From assembly GCF_001054325.1 (NCBI RefSeq), contig NZ_JVVM01000021.1, positions 1-62,652 on the forward strand: a stretch of 62,652 bases of DNA, written 5' to 3'. The notes beneath the pieces were generated by a model. That model saw nothing but the letters and a program-made list of their open reading frames with translations, searched no databases and had not been told where the DNA came from. This DNA is from Corynebacterium vitaeruminis (lineage in GTDB: Bacteria; Actinomycetota; Actinomycetes; Mycobacteriales; Mycobacteriaceae). Both the position numbers and the translations under genes were made by a program. Below, in pieces: positions 59,411-62,652 of this stretch (position 1 is the stretch's first letter; every line of letters starts with the position of its first letter).

Positions 59411-60937
59411 CTACTCCTCCAGCTTGCCGTTCTTCCGCGCAAGCAGCACCCCGCGGATACCCGCGTGGAAACCATCGCGCAGATTGACACGCTGCGTCTC
59501 CGTCAGCGTGTATTCGTGCAGCGTCTCACACGCAAACTGCAGCAGCGGACGATCAATGTCCGGCGGCAGCCCACCACCGGACAGCAAGTGAGCACTATCG
59601 CGCGCCTGCTCGGTCGCAATGTTCTCGTACCACCAGTTCGCGTACTGCTGCCCCACATCGAACGGCGTCTGGAATCCCGCCGACGCCCACACCTCGTTCG
59701 GCAGGGGCACATACCGACTACGTAGTTTCCTCCGAGGTGCCATCATCGACGGGTTCGGGCGCGGGCTTGGCTTCGGCGCACTCGCGTCTATGCCGTCTTC
59801 GCTTGCCGACGACCCCGTCGTCGACTCATCACTGCCAACTGCAGCAGACGATGCGACCTGGCTTTGCGCGGAGGCGGGATCGGAAGCAGGTGCGCCCGTA
59901 TCCTCGGTTCCGCCGTTGCTACCAGCGCCGCTACCCGCCTCGGAAGTCGCGCCGGGCATAGCCGCGGGAGAAGGCTGAGTCGGTTGCGCAGCGTCCGAAC
60001 CGCCCGTGCGCTCTACCTCAGCGAGGTGCTCAGCCTGCGCCGGGATTTCCCGAGCGCCCATCTTGGCTGCATGTTCGACTTCGTTGAACTTCGGCGAGTC
60101 AGCCTTGGCTGTTGGCGTGGCTGCAGCATTGTCATCGCTGCGACAGTCGGAGTTGCTGTCAGCCGTGGGGGAAGGCACCACGCGTTGATCCTGCGGAACC
60201 TCCGGAGTGCCAGCCTCGGGCGAAGCAGCGTCACCGTCGGCAGAGGTGGGAGTGGTCTCCGTGCCGTCGTCAAGCGAGCCCTCGCCCGGAGGCGTAATGC
60301 GTGTATCCGGCACGCAGGTGGCGCCGAGATCTTCGATTGGTTCGGCATCGCCCAGCGGCTTATTCGTGCGGACGACCGGTGGGATTGGGCCTTCGAGGAC
60401 ATTGAGCTGCATGGCGTCAGCGAAGTCCTCGCGGGGATCGAGGATTGTCGTCGAATCGCAGGCATGGCGAAGCGCACCGGACATGGAGTCCCAGCCGAAG
60501 CCGTAGAGATGCACGCGCACACCGGAGGCCGAAGCCTCAGCGACGCCGGGCAGCATGTCCGCATCGCCCGAGACCAGCACGATATCGGAAACCTGGTTGC
60601 GGAGACCGGCGACGACCATGTCGGCGACCAAGCGCGTATCGACGGCCTTTTGCGTCCGTCGGTCACCCCATTCAATGAGCTGACCTGCGCGAAGCTGAAC
60701 ACCATCGATAGTGCGCAGCGAGCGCTGGTAACGGTGCGGGCCCGATTCCGGGATGCCGTCATACCAAAGTTGCCGCTGAACTGGCTGGTTCAGCTGCTGG
60801 GTAATCATTCGGTCAAGGACACTAACTACTTCTCTAAGGTCGATTTCTAATTGCCCGCGGGCTCCGGTTTCCCACGAGTTGTAAAAGCTCGCCAATAAAT
60901 ATGACGTATCGACGAACACCAATGTGCGTTCAAGCAT
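59411..60937 (-). CDS. NYN domain (LabA/DUF88-like) protein with long disordered region
   Basis: A 508-residue protein. The N-terminal NYN/PIN-like domain (about 1-180) has the acidic residues of a nuclease: LVFVDTSYLL, VDTRLVADMVVAG and DIVLVSGDADMLPGVAEA. A long Pro/Ser/Glu/Ala-rich disordered region spans about 200-390. The conserved C-terminal block (SRYVPLPNEVWASAGFQTPF and following) is helical. NYN proteins are RNases or RNA-binding proteins. The C-terminal block is not a recognised OST-HTH. Two copies of the repeated word lie in the disordered region (59801-59811 and 60265-60275). Confidence 0.85.
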   Translation of the reverse strand: MLERTLVFVDTSYLLASFYNSWETGARGQLEIDLREVVSVLDRMITQQLNQPVQRQLWYDGIPESGPHRYQRSLRTIDGVQLRAGQLIEWGDRRTQKAVDTRLVADMVVAGLRNQVSDIVLVSGDADMLPGVAEASASGVRVHLYGFGWDSMSGALRHACDSTTILDPREDFADAMQLNVLEGPIPPVVRTNKPLGDAEPIEDLGATCVPDTRITPPGEGSLDDGTETTPTSADGDAASPEAGTPEVPQDQRVVPSPTADSNSDCRSDDNAAATPTAKADSPKFNEVEHAAKMGAREIPAQAEHLAEVERTGGSDAAQPTQPSPAAMPGATSEAGSGAGSNGGTEDTGAPASDPASAQSQVASSAAVGSDESTTGSSASEDGIDASAPKPSPRPNPSMMAPRRKLRSRYVPLPNEVWASAGFQTPFDVGQQYANWWYENIATEQARDSAHLLSGGGLPPDIDRPLLQFACETLHEYTLTETQRVNLRDGFHAGIRGVLLARKNGKLEE

Positions 60938-61198
60938 GGCTCCTAATTCCTGATTCTTTATTAACTAAATAAGCAAACCGGTTACATCGACAAGGATGCC
61001 CGAATAATTCATTCTATGCGCTAAACATGTTTAACTTCAGGGACTATCCTTAATAAGCCGCATCACTTTGACCGCTCTTCGCGGGTTGGCAGGCTTGCGA
61101 GTCGGCGCGGAAACACCGCCCAATTTGGGTAGTGACGTGCAAAGAAATCGGCTCGCGAAGAGTACGACCACACAGGAGAAGGAGAGTTACAAAGAGGT

Positions 61199-62473
61199 AT
61201 GAGACGTTGGTTCGGCCTATTGGTTCTCATTACTGTGATGGGGCAAGCGGTTTTTAACGCCGGTCGCGTGCTGCTTTCTTGGCGAGTCCTCGACTTCGGT
61301 GGTTCCGCCGCCACCGTCGGCTGGTTCACCGCCGCATTTTCACTTGTACCTCTTATTATTGCGCTTCCCGCCGGCAAGCTTGTCGACAGCCATCGCGCCA
61401 CCGAAGTCATGTACTCCGGCCTTATCGCCACCGTTGTCGCTGCGGCAGTAATGGCGCTTTCGCCGAATCTACCCATACTTCTACTGGGTTACATCGCGCT
61501 GGGTTTCGCCCACATGACCACGCTCATCGCCGCTCAAGGCATGGTTTCGCACCTGCGTGGCGGCGTCGCCGGGCTCGATAGCCTCTTTGCATACTTCACG
61601 CTTGGAATCTCCGTCGGTCAGTTCCTCGGCATCGTCGGTGCGGGTCTACTCACTCCCAACCACGATGGCAGCGCCATGACCGCCACCACTCCCGCGCTCT
61701 GGACGATGACGGGAATCGGTGCGATCGCCCTGGTCATCGGCTGGCCGGTGGCAACTGCTTATCGACGGCACGAAGCGAGTGCAGCCGCCGAAGTGCAAGC
61801 GGCTAGCACTACTGCGCCATCCACCGAGTCACCCGCTGGAGGCCGCGGTCAGTCGAGGAACGATCGATCATCGGAAAACTCAGCGGAAGGGGCTTCGGTC
61901 CTAAGCATCCTGCGTATCGACGGCATGTCCAGCGCGATGGCCGTATCGATTGCGGTCATCGTTGCCATCGACCTGTTGACAGCATATGTGCCGGTGCTGG
62001 GACGTGAGCTGGGATTTAGCGTTGCCGAGGTTACGGCGATTCTCGGTGCACGAAGCGGTCTCGCAATCATTTCTCGAGCTTTCATGCCGACCGTACTGCG
62101 CCGAGCCAATCGTGACCGTGTCCTTATTATCGCAGTGAGCGCCGGTGTCCTGCCGCTTCTGGCTATGCCGTGGCTGCAGAGTGCGTGGCTCATGGTTATT
62201 GCTGTTGGTATCTGCGGTTTGGCATGGGGCTTTGTGATGCCCATGTCGATGACGTGGGTGAGTTCCCTGGTGGATGCCGAGGTACGTGCTCAGGCGTTGT
62301 CCATCCGGCTGATGGGTAACCGCCTGGCGCAGGTCATCCTGCCGCCGGTCGCTGGTTTTGGTGCTACCGCGATGGGGGCAGGCAGCGTGTTTATGGGCGC
62401 GGGTGCGCTGATGGGTGTGGCGTCTGCCGCTGCTTGGCGACGGCTTGCAGGTAACAAGGTGACTCTGACTTAG
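61199..62473 (+). CDS. Major facilitator superfamily transporter
   Basis: A 424-residue MFS transporter with about twelve membrane segments in two halves. The central loop is polar and about 50 residues (190-240). Typical MFS pieces are FSLVPLIIALPAGKLVDSHR (loop 2-3 motif) and the second-half VIVAIDLLTAYVPVLGRELG. The substrate is unknown; the layout resembles drug or metabolite exporters. Ribosome-binding site GAAGGAGAG is about 15 nt before the ATG. No regulator is adjacent. Confidence 0.88.
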   Translation: MRRWFGLLVLITVMGQAVFNAGRVLLSWRVLDFGGSAATVGWFTAAFSLVPLIIALPAGKLVDSHRATEVMYSGLIATVVAAAVMALSPNLPILLLGYIALGFAHMTTLIAAQGMVSHLRGGVAGLDSLFAYFTLGISVGQFLGIVGAGLLTPNHDGSAMTATTPALWTMTGIGAIALVIGWPVATAYRRHEASAAAEVQAASTTAPSTESPAGGRGQSRNDRSSENSAEGASVLSILRIDGMSSAMAVSIAVIVAIDLLTAYVPVLGRELGFSVAEVTAILGARSGLAIISRAFMPTVLRRANRDRVLIIAVSAGVLPLLAMPWLQSAWLMVIAVGICGLAWGFVMPMSMTWVSSLVDAEVRAQALSIRLMGNRLAQVILPPVAGFGATAMGAGSVFMGAGALMGVASAAAWRRLAGNKVTLT

Positions 62474-62610
62474 TAATTGGTCGATTGCTGAGTTGCTGAC
62501 AACTAGCGAACAAGCCGTAGGAAACCTCTGATCTGGCGTACAGAGTTAACTAAAATGATTCGTTTTTAGGTGTCTACCAGCGGATTCGCTTAAATAGGAG
62601 TCTGTGTGTA

Positions 62611-62652
62611 ATGTATTCGGAGGTCAGCGCGGCCGGGCAGTTGTTGTTTGGT
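62611..62652 (+). CDS. Start of a gene cut by the window end
   Basis: ATG at 62611 with AGGAG at 62596-62600 opens a frame reading MYSEVSAAGQLLFG that runs off the window. Too short to identify. Confidence 0.5.
   Translation, partial: MYSEVSAAGQLLFG

Overview
The window is an actinobacterial chromosome segment around the replication origin, very probably from a Corynebacterium. The evidence is gene order: gyrA, gyrB, dciA, recF, dnaN, dnaA, rpmH, rnpA, yidD, yidC, rsmG, parA, parB, then cwlM, a thioredoxin gene, trxB, sigM, murJ, a DUF6049 gene, a Nudix gene and pcnA, then leuS, ino1, ponA, rpsF, ssb, rplI and dnaB on the same arm. Four copies of the canonical parS palindrome are present. 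The species cannot be named from this sequence alone. Base composition looks moderately GC-rich, and a Tat-exported phospholipase C would fit a host-associated species, but that is inference.

Layout. Positions 1-4300: terminator, tRNA-Ala, tRNA-Ile, a DUF3566 membrane protein gene and gyrA (all minus), then a divergent ribbon-helix-helix / Doc-like pair with a parS inside the Doc-like gene. 4.3-7.2 kb: phospholipase C and an alpha/beta hydrolase, an accessory pair between gyrA and gyrB. 7.3-15 kb: gyrB, dciA, recF, dnaN, dnaA, with DnaA-box clusters on both sides of dnaA. 15.6-22.2 kb (plus): rpmH-rnpA-yidD-yidC, then rsmG, parA, parB and a GNAT-like gene. 22.2-33.5 kb (minus): cwlM, trx, trxB, sigM, murJ fused to a pseudokinase, DUF6049, Nudix. 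33.5-36.9 kb (plus): pcnA-yqgE-brnF-brnE, abutting or overlapping. 36.9-39.8 kb (minus): an unknown gene, a BASS transporter, an SdpI-like protein with a Cys-rich tail. 39.9-54.1 kb: leuS, a small membrane protein gene, a universal stress protein gene, a MarR gene, ino1, DUF5318, ponA, rpsF, ssb, rplI, dnaB. 54.2-62.6 kb: acyltransferase-3, FAH-family hydrolase, thioredoxin, secreted serine hydrolase, PspA, NYN-domain protein, MFS transporter, and the first codons of one more gene.

How the parts fit. The core covers replication initiation (DnaA, DnaN, RecF, DciA, DnaB, SSB), supercoiling (GyrA/GyrB), origin segregation (ParA/ParB/parS), and membrane insertion and tRNA maturation. It also covers envelope synthesis and its control: CwlM and MurJ-pseudokinase belong to one regulatory network in mycobacteria, PonA polymerises peptidoglycan, and Ino1 feeds inositol lipids and mycothiol. 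Thioredoxin and SigM cover thiol stress.

Most unusual observations: (1) a dispersed 11-bp word family, CGTCG-NN-AAGC, found at least 28 times in different genes, frames and strands, with CGTCGGCAAGC alone found ten times; (2) a parS site lying where a Doc-like protein would carry its Fic motif, which has lost its key residues; (3) two neighbouring repeat arrays in the trxB-trx gap, one of six regularly spaced CCRANNNTYGG palindromes; (4) a DnaA-box cluster ahead of dnaB, far from oriC; (5) 13-bp repeats upstream of ino1; (6) a 10-codon ORF with a strong ribosome-binding site. No CRISPR array, rRNA gene, insertion sequence or prophage was seen.
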